The notes under the pieces: generated by a model
What the model was told of the DNA's origin: nothing
The model's database searches: none
The model's input: only the letters and a program-made list of their open reading frames with translations
Part shown: one piece after another, positions 54,422-63,221 of the stretch
Layout: each line of letters starts with the position of its first letter
Numbering within the stretch: the first letter of the stretch is position 1
Made by a program: the position numbers and the translations under genes
NCBI GenBank assembly: GCA_019244165.1
Contig: JAFATA010000046.1
Location: forward strand, 1 to 64,000
Length of the DNA: 64,000 nucleotides
From: Pseudonocardiales bacterium
GTDB taxonomy: Bacteria > Actinomycetota > Actinomycetes > Mycobacteriales > Pseudonocardiaceae
Direction: 5' to 3'

Positions 54422-55047
54422 TACTGCTGCAGGCCGCTCCGGGAGAACTCCGGCGAGTAGACCTCGAACACGGTGCCGCGGTGGCCGTAGACGAGGACCG
54501 CGTGGCAGTCCACCGTGCTCCAGCCGTTGTCGAGGGAGATCCACACCAGGCGATCGCGGTCCAGGGAGCCGTAAAGGTCGGCGAGGGTAGGCTGACGGTG
54601 CTCCGCTTGCATCCTGGCGTCGAAGGTGCTCAACTCTCGGGCCGCCAGACACTCGCGGCGGTGCTGCTCCAGTCGATGCCGGGTCCAGTATTGCTCCCAC
54701 GAGGGGTCCCACTCCTGGCGGTAGTAGTGCCTCAGGTACTCGAAGCCCTCCCGCAGGAACCGCTCAGGCTCGTAGGCACACACTAGGTGCAGGGACAGGC
54801 CTTGCTGGAGCAGCAAACGCCTGACCCCGGTGCGACGGGCTCCGGTGCCTGGCGGCCGACCAACCTCGCGATCAACCCATCCCGTGTCCGGGGCATCGGT
54901 GATCCCTAACACGTACAGCATGTTCGCCGCGACACAGGTCAAGCAGGAATTGTCGTCCACCTGATGCAGGTCCAGCGGTTTCCGCTGGCTGGCGTCATTC
55001 CTGTACACGGTCGAGGGCGGGGTCGCTGTGCTCACCGAGAAACTCAA
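54289..55047 (-). CDS. papain/C39-like cysteine peptidase fold protein
   Basis: Encodes 252 residues from ATG 55047; a GTG at 55008 overlapping the upstream stop is an alternative. A Cys motif DNSCLTCVAANMLYVLGI sits near the N-terminus, and the matching His block is DCHAVLVYGHRGTVFEVYSPE, with an Asn/Asp candidate in the same strand. This is the order C-H-D/N of papain-like C39 or DUF-type peptidases. No signal peptide is seen. It overlaps the FMN reductase at one end and the Baeyer-Villiger gene at the other. The substrate is unknown. Confidence 0.65.
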   Translation of the reverse strand: MSFSVSTATPPSTVYRNDASQRKPLDLHQVDDNSCLTCVAANMLYVLGITDAPDTGWVDREVGRPPGTGARRTGVRRLLLQQGLSLHLVCAYEPERFLREGFEYLRHYYRQEWDPSWEQYWTRHRLEQHRRECLAARELSTFDARMQAEHRQPTLADLYGSLDRDRLVWISLDNGWSTVDCHAVLVYGHRGTVFEVYSPEFSRSGLQQYHRRQLERVWLRSEGITAVWRRAGVNRTPASSSELCRIISTSRG

Positions 55048-55657
55048 TCCACGCGGATTTGACGCAGGGATAGTGGACCGCCGCCTCGGCCAGAGCCAGG
55101 AAGTCGGTGATGGTGCGGTTGAACCAAGCTTGCAGCTGCGTGTTGGCGATGTGGCCGTGGTCGTCGAAGGCGTAGTGTGCCTGAGCGAGGGAGAACATGT
55201 CGGGGTAAACGTGCACGCCGAGGTGCTCTAGTGGCATGCGCAGCGTCCACAGGCCCCGATTACCGCCGGCCATCGAGGGTGACGCTGACAGCAGCAAGGC
55301 GTGCTTGTCCTTGAACGGTTGCGGCTGGTACCGCGATGCCCAGTCGATGAGGTTCTTCAACAGCCCCGGCATCGAGAAGTTGTACTCCGGGGAGGAGATG
55401 ACGAATGCGTGCGCCGCCTCCAACCTGCGTCGGAACTGCTCGACGCCGTCGGGGAAGCCCTGGAGGTCTTGGACGTCGGCGTCGTAGGAAGGGCAGTCGA
55501 ACTCGCGCATCGCGGCCAGGTCGACGGTGGCGCCGCCAGCGGCCAGGGTGTTCGCGGCCAGGGTGGCCAATCGGGTGTTCAGTGACTGCGCTCGCAGCGA
55601 GGCGGAGAACACCAGCACCCGTACCTCGGGCGTGGATGGTGCTGTCGGCGAGATCAC
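54995..55657 (-). CDS. NADPH-dependent FMN reductase
   Basis: Encodes 220 residues. The flavodoxin-like fold shows VLVFSASLRAQSLNTRLA at the phosphate loop, the SSPEYNFSMPGLLKNLIDWASR loop and LLSASPSMAGGNRGL, all typical of NAD(P)H-dependent FMN reductases. It could supply reduced flavin or act as a quinone reductase. The cysteine-peptidase-like gene follows with an overlap, so the two are likely cotranscribed. Confidence 0.9.
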   Translation of the reverse strand: MISPTAPSTPEVRVLVFSASLRAQSLNTRLATLAANTLAAGGATVDLAAMREFDCPSYDADVQDLQGFPDGVEQFRRRLEAAHAFVISSPEYNFSMPGLLKNLIDWASRYQPQPFKDKHALLLSASPSMAGGNRGLWTLRMPLEHLGVHVYPDMFSLAQAHYAFDDHGHIANTQLQAWFNRTITDFLALAEAAVHYPCVKSAWIEFLGEHSDPALDRVQE

Positions 55658-55813
55658 GGCGCCATGGTAGCTGCCCTGCGACGCAGGGCGGGATGGCGGG
55701 ACGAGGCACAGGCTCGGGCACGGCGCACCTACATCGAGAGGAGTATGCGTGTTCGAGCGCCTGGGTCGCAGACTGGATACGTCGGGAGTCGCTGCGGGGC
55801 AGGGGACGGTGTG

Positions 55814-56221
55814 ATGAATACGATGCAGTCAACAGCCGGTCGGCAAGGAGCAATCTGGTTTGTACGAGTGGGCGGCATCCTCGGGTGCCTTGGGGTGACC
55901 GCGATTCACGTCATCGACCAGGACGGCCTGCCCGGCTCGGAATCCCCGGGATACGTCCAGATCTTGTATTACATCCTCGAAGTCGCTGGCATTGTGGCCG
56001 CGCTATTGCTAGTAGCCAGCCGAACAAAGTTGGGTTGGTTCCTGGCATTGGGGGTCGCAGCTGGCCCCATCCTCGGGTACGTGCTCTCCCGCGGGTCCGG
56101 ATTACCCGACTACACCAGTGACATCGGCAACTGGGCACAACCGCTCGGGGTCATCAGCCTGGTCGTCGAGGGTATCTTGCTGATCCTCGCCGCGTCCTTA
56201 CTCCTGACCTCCCGTCGCTGA
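55814..56221 (+). CDS. small four-helix membrane protein
   Basis: Encodes 135 residues from ATG 55814. There are four hydrophobic helices (about 12-30, 45-65, 68-85 and 105-128) with short loops, and no cysteine cluster or charged motif to indicate activity. It resembles small DoxX-like or unnamed actinobacterial membrane proteins. Function unknown. Confidence 0.7.
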   Translation: MNTMQSTAGRQGAIWFVRVGGILGCLGVTAIHVIDQDGLPGSESPGYVQILYYILEVAGIVAALLLVASRTKLGWFLALGVAAGPILGYVLSRGSGLPDYTSDIGNWAQPLGVISLVVEGILLILAASLLLTSRR

Positions 56222-56278
56222 GGCGCTCGGGATGGTTGGCAGGCATAAGGTGGCTGACTGCGGGGTAGTCACCCATCG

Positions 56279-56932
56279 ATGACCTCCCGTCACGAGCCCG
56301 TGGTGAGGGCGCTGCTCGACCGCTTCGGCCGGACGTCCGCCGAGCAGGCCGGTATCCGGCTCGCCGATAAGCCCGCGCCGCTCTACCAGTTACTGGTGTT
56401 GGCCATGCTGCTGAGCGCCCGGATCTCTGCGGACATCGCGGTGGCGGCGGCCCGGGAGCTGTTCGCCGCCGGGTACCGGACACCGCAGCGGATGCGGCAG
56501 GCGAGCTGGCAGGATCGCGTGGACGCGCTTGGCCGAGGGGGCTACCGCCGGTATGACGAGCGGACCTCGACCATGCTGGGTGAGGCCGCCGTGCTGCTAC
56601 TGGACCGCTGGCAGGGTGACCTGCGCAAGCTCCGCGACGACGCGGCGGAAAACCCAAAACAGATCCGTAAGTTGCTCACCGAGTTCAAGGGCGTGGGGCC
56701 GGTGGGTGCGGACATCTTTCTCCGCGAAGTGCAGGCCGTCTGGCCGCAGGTCGCGCCATACGTGGACGGGCGTGTCCTGCAAGGAGCCGAGAAGGTAGGC
56801 CTGCCGCCCAGTGCCCGCGATTTAGGTGCGCTGCTCGACTCGCCCCACGATCTGGCGCGGCTGTCCTCCGCCCTCGTCAGGGTCTCCCGCGACTCCCGCG
56901 CCGCGGAGGAGGTGGCGGTTCATCGAGCGTGA
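56279..56932 (+). CDS. HhH-GPD family DNA glycosylase/endonuclease-like protein
   Basis: Encodes 217 residues. The helix-hairpin-helix plus catalytic aspartate region is LLTEFKGVGPVGADIFLREVQ, and the helical body starts LYQLLVLAMLLSARISADIAVAAARELF. The iron-sulfur loop of endonuclease III is absent. A base-excision role is likely; specificity cannot be read from sequence. Confidence 0.87.
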   Translation: MTSRHEPVVRALLDRFGRTSAEQAGIRLADKPAPLYQLLVLAMLLSARISADIAVAAARELFAAGYRTPQRMRQASWQDRVDALGRGGYRRYDERTSTMLGEAAVLLLDRWQGDLRKLRDDAAENPKQIRKLLTEFKGVGPVGADIFLREVQAVWPQVAPYVDGRVLQGAEKVGLPPSARDLGALLDSPHDLARLSSALVRVSRDSRAAEEVAVHRA

Positions 56933-56950
56933 TTGGGGTATCCACGGCCT

Positions 56951-57901
56951 ATGGTGAGCGTCGGGTACTTCTTGTCCTGTGAGGAGTTCGGGCCCAACGA
57001 GCTGGTACGGCAGGCGCGATGGGCAGAGCAAGCCGGCTTCGAGCGACTGTGGATCTCCGACCACTACCACCCTTGGCTGCGGGAGCAAGGGCACAGCCCG
57101 TTCGTCTGGTCGGTGATCGGGGCGCTGTCCCAGGTGACCGCATTGCCGATCAGCACCGCGGTCACCTGCCCGATTATCCGGATGCATCCGGCGATCATCG
57201 CTCAGGCCGCGGCCACCGCCGCGGTGCAGTGCCAGGACCGGTTCGTGCTCGGAGTCGGCACTGGCGAAGCGCTCAACGAGCACATCCTGGGGCACCGGTG
57301 GCCGCCCTGGGTGGTGCGCCGCGAGATGCTGCGCGAGGCGGTGCAGGTGATCCGTGCCCTGCATGCCGGGGGAGAGGTGACCCATCACGGCAGGTACTAC
57401 ACCGTCGAGAACGCGGAGGTCTTCACCCGGCCCGAGCAGGCTGTGCCGATCTATGTTTCCGGGTTTGGACCGGCTGCCGCGCGGCTTGCCGGGGAGATTG
57501 GGGACGGTTTTTGCTGCACGATGCCCAGCGGTGAACTGGTGCGGGCGTTCCGGGACGCTGGTGGTGGCGACAAACCGGCGCAGGCTGGCGTGAAAGTGTG
57601 CTGGGCGGACACCGAGGAGAAGGGTGTCGCCACGGCCCACCGCTTGTGGCCCACGGAGGCACTACCCGGCATCGCCCAGATCCTTCCCGCGCCTCGGGAC
57701 TTCACGGCGGTCTGCGAGCTGGTCACCGAGGAGATGGTGGCTGGCATGGTTGCCTGCGGTCCGGACCCGCAGCGCCATCTGGATTGGGTGGGTAAGTACA
57801 TCGATGCCGGGTTCGATGAGGTCTACGTGCAGCAGATCGGGCCGGACCAGGAGGCGTTCTTCGAGGACTGGGCCAGCGAAGTGCTGCCCCAGCTCCGCTG
57901 A
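56951..57901 (+). CDS. F420-dependent LLM-class oxidoreductase, TIGR03557 type
   Basis: Encodes 316 residues from ATG 56951. The luciferase-like TIM barrel shows VSVGYFLSCEEFGPNELVRQARWAEQAGFERLWISDHYHPW, the GVGTGEALNEHILGHRWP motif and SGFGPAAARLAGEIGDGF. Conserved residues fit F420-dependent glucose-6-phosphate-dehydrogenase-like enzymes of the TIGR03557 family. The substrate is unknown. It supports F420 use by the host. Confidence 0.9.
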   Translation: MVSVGYFLSCEEFGPNELVRQARWAEQAGFERLWISDHYHPWLREQGHSPFVWSVIGALSQVTALPISTAVTCPIIRMHPAIIAQAAATAAVQCQDRFVLGVGTGEALNEHILGHRWPPWVVRREMLREAVQVIRALHAGGEVTHHGRYYTVENAEVFTRPEQAVPIYVSGFGPAAARLAGEIGDGFCCTMPSGELVRAFRDAGGGDKPAQAGVKVCWADTEEKGVATAHRLWPTEALPGIAQILPAPRDFTAVCELVTEEMVAGMVACGPDPQRHLDWVGKYIDAGFDEVYVQQIGPDQEAFFEDWASEVLPQLR

Positions 57902-57933
57902 GCCTCCGGCAGGGCCGGCTCAGGCAGGACGGC

Positions 57934-58371
57934 TCAGTCGAGGAGTTTTTCCCGGAGCAGCTCCTCAAGCTCCGCACCGCGCACCGTATTGGCCTCCAAC
58001 AGGCGGGCCGCGATGAGCTCAAGCCGATCCTGCTGCTCTCGGAGGTATGTCTCAACTTGGTCTCTGATTTCGAGGGTACTGTTAATCCCCATTTTCCAGC
58101 ATAGACTATGTGCCAACAATAGTTCGTCACGTTCCGGCGGTATGGCCGCCGTGGCCCATTTCTTAAAGACCACCTTCTCTGCGAATGGGCCTCCATACAG
58201 AACCCATACACAGTCGAGCTCTAATGGTTCTTCGCAAAGACGCATCCCCCCTGCGCCGTCGTTGCCATGCAGTTCAATGACGGCGACGCCCAGGCCACGT
58301 GAGGCAGCAATGAGGGCATGACCAGCTTCGTGCACGGCGGCCCGGTTCCGTTCAGTGTCCGCAAAACCCAT
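57934..58371 (-). CDS. stand-alone M41-like (FtsH-type) metalloprotease domain
   Basis: Encodes 145 residues. The zinc motif HEAGH appears in AAVHEAGHALIAASRG, followed by FtsH-like GGPFAEKVVFKKW and a helical tail HSLCWKMGINSTLEIRDQVETYLREQQDRLELIAARLLEA. It corresponds to part of the M41 peptidase domain with no AAA ATPase or membrane helix. Lower-GC codon use in places suggests acquisition. It could be an active small peptidase or a decoy subunit. Confidence 0.7.
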   Translation of the reverse strand: MGFADTERNRAAVHEAGHALIAASRGLGVAVIELHGNDGAGGMRLCEEPLELDCVWVLYGGPFAEKVVFKKWATAAIPPERDELLLAHSLCWKMGINSTLEIRDQVETYLREQQDRLELIAARLLEANTVRGAELEELLREKLLD

Positions 58372-58423
58372 GCCGGGAGCGTAGCGGAGCGTTACGCTGT
58401 GTAGTGGCGGCAGGCCACGTGGA

Positions 58424-59752
58424 TCACAGCGGAACCGAGGTGACCGTCTGCGTCCGGCTGCTCAGCCGGACCGGGATCGCGTCATAGCCACGCAGCACCC
58501 GGGTGGGGCTTCGGTGCGGGGTACCGGTGAGCGCGAGGTCGGGGAACCGGCGGAACAGCGCCCGCAGCCCGACCTCACCTTCCAGACGGGCTAGAGCGGC
58601 GCCGATGCAGTAGTGAATGCCGCTGGAGAACGCCAGGTTCTGGTCTGCCTCGGGTCGGGCGACGTCGAACCGGTGGGGATCCGGGAAGACCGCGGGATCA
58701 CGGTTCGCGCCACCGAGCAGCACGACAATGAACGCGCCCGCCGTGAGGCGATGACCAGCCACCTCGGTGTCCCGCAGCGCCAGGCGGCCGGTGCGCTGCA
58801 CGGGGGACTCGTAGCGGAGGACTTCCTCCACGGCACCGGCCCATCGCTGCGGTTGCACGCGCAGCACCTCCAGTTGGTCGGGGTGGCGCATCAGCAGAAC
58901 AGCGCCGTTGCCCAGCAGGTTGACCGTGGTCTCGAAACCGGCGGCGAGCAGCAGCATCGCGATGCTGCTCAGCTCATCGAGGGTCAGCTGATCGCCTTGG
59001 TCGTGCGCGGCTAGCAGGGTGCTGAGGATGTCGTCGCGGGGAGCGCGGCGGATCACGGCGAAATGCTCGAGCATCCAGCGGTGCAGCGCAGTGATGTCAC
59101 GCTCGGAGCGGCGGAAGTCGCGGTAGCTCAATCCGATGTCCAGCGACAGCGCCGCGCCGGCCCCCCAGTCGAGGAACTGGCGACGCATCGCGACGGGTGC
59201 GCCGAGCATCTCGGCGATCACGGTGGCGGGCAGCAGGCTGGCATAGCGCGTCACCAGATCCACTGCGGGGCCACGGGATGTCGATCGGGTGATCTCGTCG
59301 AGTAGCTCGTCGGCGATCTGCTCGACGCGGGGCCGCATGGTGGCGATGACTCGCGCACTGAACGCCCGGGTCACCAGCTTGCGGTAGCGGGTGTGATCGG
59401 GCGGGTCCACCGCCAGCATGGAGGGTGGTTCGATCGGCCCCAACACGGGGTTGCCGCCGAGCTTCCGGCCCAGCTGGAGAATCCCGGGTAGCCGATCCAA
59501 GCGCATCTGGCCGAAGTTCGGGCTGCGCAGCACCTCCAGGCAGACGTCGTAGTGCGCCGAGATCAGCGCCAGGCCGGTACGGACGAGCCGGCCCTGGGCG
59601 CGCAGCTCGTCGTAGTACGGGAAGGGGTCCTCGCGGGTCGTCGGATCGATCATCAGTCGCGATCCCAGGTCACCGGCGCGCATCTGACGCTGTACCGTCC
59701 GCCTGACTAGCCCGTGCCGAACCATCCACCGGATTCCGCGTCGTAGCGTCAT
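58424..59752 (-). CDS. cytochrome P450
   Basis: Encodes 442 residues from ATG 59752. The I-helix is LLAAGFETTVNLLG (acid/alcohol variant E-T), the ExxR region is EVLRYESPVQRTGR, and the heme loop is FSSGIHYCIGAALARLEGEV with the ligand cysteine. A longer in-frame reading upstream is an artefact. It is divergent from the glutamine-synthetase-like gene across an AT-rich promoter region. Ferredoxin partners are not adjacent. Confidence 0.94.
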   Translation of the reverse strand: MTLRRGIRWMVRHGLVRRTVQRQMRAGDLGSRLMIDPTTREDPFPYYDELRAQGRLVRTGLALISAHYDVCLEVLRSPNFGQMRLDRLPGILQLGRKLGGNPVLGPIEPPSMLAVDPPDHTRYRKLVTRAFSARVIATMRPRVEQIADELLDEITRSTSRGPAVDLVTRYASLLPATVIAEMLGAPVAMRRQFLDWGAGAALSLDIGLSYRDFRRSERDITALHRWMLEHFAVIRRAPRDDILSTLLAAHDQGDQLTLDELSSIAMLLLAAGFETTVNLLGNGAVLLMRHPDQLEVLRVQPQRWAGAVEEVLRYESPVQRTGRLALRDTEVAGHRLTAGAFIVVLLGGANRDPAVFPDPHRFDVARPEADQNLAFSSGIHYCIGAALARLEGEVGLRALFRRFPDLALTGTPHRSPTRVLRGYDAIPVRLSSRTQTVTSVPL

Positions 59753-59839
59753 CGAATCCTCCGCTCGGCCCCGCCACGACAATACTACAAAATTAAACAA
59801 ACGTATGTATAGTGCGCAAAAGTGCGGAAGGAGGCCGCC
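59753..59839. promoter_or_regulatory. AT-rich divergent promoter region
   Basis: 87 bases between the divergent P450 and glutamine-synthetase-like starts. The middle (about 59780-59820, AATACTACAAAATTAAACA then AACGTATGTATAGTG) is strikingly AT-rich for this genome and contains TATAGT, a fair -10. The ribosome site GGAAGGAGG precedes the ATG at 59840. Confidence 0.5.
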
Positions 59840-60861
59840 ATGAGCCCACGGCAGGGGCGGCTGACGCTCGAGGAGTTCCGGATACTGGTTGATGAGCGGC
59901 AGCTGGACACGGTGCTGGTCGCACTGACCGACATGCAGGGCCGGCTGCAAGGCAAGCGATACGCCGCCCGGCATTTCCTTGATGAGGTAGTCAAGAACGG
60001 GACCGAGGCGTGCAGCTACCTGCTGGCCGTCGATGTGGAGATGAACACGGTGGAGGGCTACGCGATGGCTTCTTGGGAGCAGGGCTATGGCGACTTCATG
60101 CTCGCCCCCGACCTGACCACGCTCCGCCGGGTGCCCTGGCACGACGCGACCGCGCTGGTGCTCTGCGATGCGCAGTGGGCGGATGGCAGCGCGGTGGCGG
60201 CCTCACCGCGCCAGACGCCAAAGAGATTGCCGATCAGGCTGGGATGAGCCTGACTTTCATGGCCAAGTATGACCTGCGCGAGGGCAACTCCTGCCATATC
60301 CACCTCTCGTTGCGGGGTGCGGACGGTGAGCCGGTGCTCTCCGGGGAGGGCCCGCATGGCTTTTCCCCGCTGATGGAGCACTTCCTGGCCGGGCAGTTGG
60401 CGTGCCTGCGCGAGCTCACCTACCTGCTCGCGCCGAATGTGAACTCCTACAAGCGCTTCGTGGCGGGCAGCTTCGCCCCGACCGCGGTGAGCTGGGGGCT
60501 GGACAACCGGACCTGCGCGCTGCGAGTGGTCGGGCATGGCCCGTTGCTGCGGGTGGAAAACCGGGTTCCCGGGGGCGAGGCGAACCCGTACCTGGCGGTG
60601 GCCGCGCTGGTTGCTGCGGGGCTGCACGGCCTCGAGCACGAGCTGGAGCTGCCGGCACCCTCCGTCGGTAACGCCTACCGATCGGATGCACCGTGGGTGC
60701 CGGGCACCCTGCGCGAGGCTGCCCAGCCGTGGGCGGACAGCCCAGTCGCGTTCGGCGCGGACGTCGTAGAGCACTACTGCAATGCCGCCAGGGTCGAGTT
60801 GAGTGCCTTCGACTCTGCGGTGACCGACTGGGAGCGCCAGCGTGGCTTCGAACGGCTGTGA
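59840..60861 (+). pseudogene. glutamine-synthetase-family gene with internal deletion and frameshift
   Basis: The ATG at 59840 opens a GS-like N-terminal domain (VLVALTDMQGRLQGKRYAARHFLD...SYLLAVDVEMNTV...YGDFMLAPDLTTLRRVPWHDATALVLCDAQW). Near 60205-60216 the frame shifts and the homology jumps to the C-terminal half (AKEIADQAGMSLTFMAKYDLREGNSCHIHLSLRG ... SYKRFVAGSFAPTAVSWGLDNRTCALRV). About 110 residues of the catalytic domain, including metal-binding glutamates, are missing. The family is of the GlnA3/PuuA type (gamma-glutamylation of amines), matching the downstream gamma-glutamyl hydrolase. Almost certainly inactive. Confidence 0.88.
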
Positions 60862-61597
60862 CATTCCGAGCGGTGACATTCCGGGCGGCGGCATCCCGCG
60901 CCGCCCGGTGATCGGGCTGACCGCTTACACCGAACAGGTGCAGTCCCGAGCGTGGGACATGGAGGCCGCACTGCTGCCGAGCACCTACGTCAATGCCATC
61001 ATCCGGTCAGGCGGCGTCCCGGTGTTGCTCCCGGCGGTAGCCGGTGCGGCGGAGGAAGTGCTCGACGCGCTGGATGGCCTGGTGCTCTCCGGGGGCGGTG
61101 ACGTCGACGCCGCCGCCTACGGCGAGGTGGCGCACCCGGCCAACGGTGGCGTGCGGCCGGCGCGCGACTCCTTCGAGCTGGCCCTGCTCCGCGCCGCACT
61201 GGATCGCGACCTGCCGATACTCGCGGTGTGCCGCGGCGCGCAGCTGCTCAACGTCGCACTCGGTGGTTCGCTGATCCAGCACCTGCCCGACCTCCTCGGC
61301 CACCACCAGCATCGGCCGCAGCACGGCGTGTTCGGTCCCGTCCAGGTGCGGCTGGCCGCCGGGAGTCGGGTCGCGGCGATTCTCGGGACCCAAGCGCAGG
61401 TGCTCTGCCGGCACCATCAGGCACTGGGCCGGGTGGCGCAGGAGCTTGACGTCGTCGGGTGGGCGCAGGACGGCACGGTCGAGGCGGTCGAGCTGCCGGG
61501 ACGCACCTTCGTGTTCGGCGTGCAGTGGCACCCGGAACAAAATCCCGTCGACGACCGGTTGTTCACCGCGCTCATCGCGGCGGGCATGGGGAGATGA
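60842..61597 (+). CDS. class I glutamine amidotransferase-like hydrolase (PuuD / peptidase C26)
   Basis: Encodes 251 residues from GTG 60842, inside the end of the GS-like gene; other GTGs near 60859-60875 lie in a small tandem repeat (GTGACATTCCGAGC type). The nucleophile is in PILAVCRGAQLLN and the catalytic histidine and glutamate in GVQWHPEQNP; DGLVLSGGGDVD is the oxyanion-side loop. The PuuD branch removes gamma-glutamyl groups from amine-derived intermediates, for instance in putrescine degradation. It is the second gene of a now broken operon. Confidence 0.88.
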   Translation: MASNGCDIPSGDIPGGGIPRRPVIGLTAYTEQVQSRAWDMEAALLPSTYVNAIIRSGGVPVLLPAVAGAAEEVLDALDGLVLSGGGDVDAAAYGEVAHPANGGVRPARDSFELALLRAALDRDLPILAVCRGAQLLNVALGGSLIQHLPDLLGHHQHRPQHGVFGPVQVRLAAGSRVAAILGTQAQVLCRHHQALGRVAQELDVVGWAQDGTVEAVELPGRTFVFGVQWHPEQNPVDDRLFTALIAAGMGR

Positions 61598-61601
61598 CCA
61601 G

Positions 61602-62369
61602 GTGAGCGGCCGGTTGGATGGCCGGGTCGCGGTAGTGACCGGGGGCGGCAGCGGAATCGGTCTGGCCTCGGTGCGCCGGCTCGCCGCCGACGGTGCCTCG
61701 GTGGTGGTCGCGGATATCGACCCCGGCACCGGAGCCGCGGCCGCCGCCGAGGTCAACGGGCTGTTCGTGCGCACCGACGTGACCAGCGAGCCTGAGGTGG
61801 GGGTGCTGTTCAGCGCGGCGATCGAGCGCTACGGCGCGGTGGACATCTCCTTCCACAACGCCGGCATTTCCCCACCGGAGGATGACTCGATCCTGACCAC
61901 CGAGCTGGCGGCCTGGCGGCGGGTCCAAGAGGTCAACCTCACCTCGGTGTACCTGTGCTGCCGGGCGGTGCTGCCGCACATGCAGCGCCAGGGCTGCGGA
62001 TCGATCATCAACACCGCGTCGTTCGTGGCGGTGATGGGGTCGGCCACCTCGCAGATTTCCTACACCGCGTCCAAGGGAGGGGTGGTCGCGCTGTCCCGGG
62101 AGCTGGGTGTGCAGTTCGCCCGCCAGGGCATCCGGGTCAACGCACTGTGCCCGGGGCCGGTGAATACCCCACTGCTCCGCGAGCTGTTCGCCGCGGATCC
62201 GCAGCACGCGCAGCGCCGCTTGGCGCACGTCCCGATGGGCCGCTTCGGCGAGCCGACCGAGATCGCCGCCGCGGTCGCCTTCCTGGCCAGCGACGATGCC
62301 GCTTTCATCACCGCATCGACGTTCCTGGTGGACGGCGGTATCTCCGCGGCGTACGTCACACCGTGTTAG
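61602..62369 (+). CDS. short-chain dehydrogenase/reductase (SDR)
   Basis: Encodes 255 residues from GTG 61602. The NAD-binding loop is VVTGGGSGIGLASV, the structural motif HNAGIS, the catalytic Ser (SIINTASFVAVMG) and YxxxK (SYTASKGG), and the C-terminal LCPGPVNTPL. Likely the oxidoreductase of the amine-catabolic operon. It starts four bases after the hydrolase stop. Confidence 0.92.
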   Translation: MSGRLDGRVAVVTGGGSGIGLASVRRLAADGASVVVADIDPGTGAAAAAEVNGLFVRTDVTSEPEVGVLFSAAIERYGAVDISFHNAGISPPEDDSILTTELAAWRRVQEVNLTSVYLCCRAVLPHMQRQGCGSIINTASFVAVMGSATSQISYTASKGGVVALSRELGVQFARQGIRVNALCPGPVNTPLLRELFAADPQHAQRRLAHVPMGRFGEPTEIAAAVAFLASDDAAFITASTFLVDGGISAAYVTPC

Positions 62370-62387
62370 GCGTTGGGGGTGCGGTAC

Positions 62388-63101
62388 TCAGCGCGCCCCG
62401 ACCCCGATCAGCGCGCCGACCAGGTAGGTGGCTACCGCGGCGATCACGCCGAACCCCACCTGACGCAACCCGCTGCCCCACCACGAGCGGGTGGTGAACC
62501 GGGCCGCGAGCGCCCCCGCCAGGAACAGCCCACCCGCGCCAGCGGCAAGCCCCAGGATCAGCGAAGCGAACCCAAGCAGGTACGGGATCAACGGGATCAG
62601 CGCGCCAATCGCGAAGCAGAGGAATGACGAGGCGGCGGCTATCACCGGGGAGGGCTGATCGTCGGGGTTCACGCCAAGCTCTTGGTTGATGTGCACCCGC
62701 AGGGTCAGCGCCGGGTTGGCGTGCACCTCCTCGGCCACTCGCTGCGCGGTCTGGCGGGTCAGGCCCATCTGCACGAAGGAGGCGATCAGTTCAGCCTTCT
62801 CCGCCTTGGGATGCCGGCGCAGCTCATCGCATTCGACCTGGACTTCGGCGCGCACCGAGTCGTTCTGGGTCTGCACCGACGCGTATTCCCCCAGTGCCAT
62901 CGAGAACGCGCCCGCGACCAGCCCGGCCGTCCCGGTCAGCACGATCAGGTGGGCGCCCGCCCCGCTGCCGCCCACCCCCGCGATCAGCGCGATGTTGGTC
63001 ACCAGACCGTCCATCGCGCCGAACACGGCCGGTCGTAGCCACCCTCCGGACAAGTCGTGGTGGACGTGCCCAATCTCATCGCCCGGCTCGACGGCCATCA
63101 T
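62388..63101 (-). CDS. VIT1/CCC1 family iron/manganese transporter
   Basis: Encodes 237 residues. It contains FGAMDGLVTNIALIAGVGGSG in the first helix pair, the Glu/Met-rich cytosolic loop (GEYASVQTQND...), ASSFLCFAIGALIPLIPYLLG, and five membrane helices, as in vacuolar-iron-transporter-like proteins. It would export iron or manganese from the cytoplasm. It is convergent with the SDR gene. Confidence 0.92.
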   Translation of the reverse strand: MMAVEPGDEIGHVHHDLSGGWLRPAVFGAMDGLVTNIALIAGVGGSGAGAHLIVLTGTAGLVAGAFSMALGEYASVQTQNDSVRAEVQVECDELRRHPKAEKAELIASFVQMGLTRQTAQRVAEEVHANPALTLRVHINQELGVNPDDQPSPVIAAASSFLCFAIGALIPLIPYLLGFASLILGLAAGAGGLFLAGALAARFTTRSWWGSGLRQVGFGVIAAVATYLVGALIGVGAR

Positions 63102-63221
63102 CCATCACCCACCTCAGCGACCCTTGCCACCACGGTACGAACCGCGCCGCGGCACAGCCAGTGGTTCCCCTTGCCACGGGCAGCTTCACGCCCACCCCGG
63201 GCTGCTAGCTAGTCTGCTCAG

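Noticed and set aside
59753-60142. N-terminal extension of the P450
   Set aside because: It is antisense to the glutamine-synthetase-like gene; P450 homology begins at MTLRRG.
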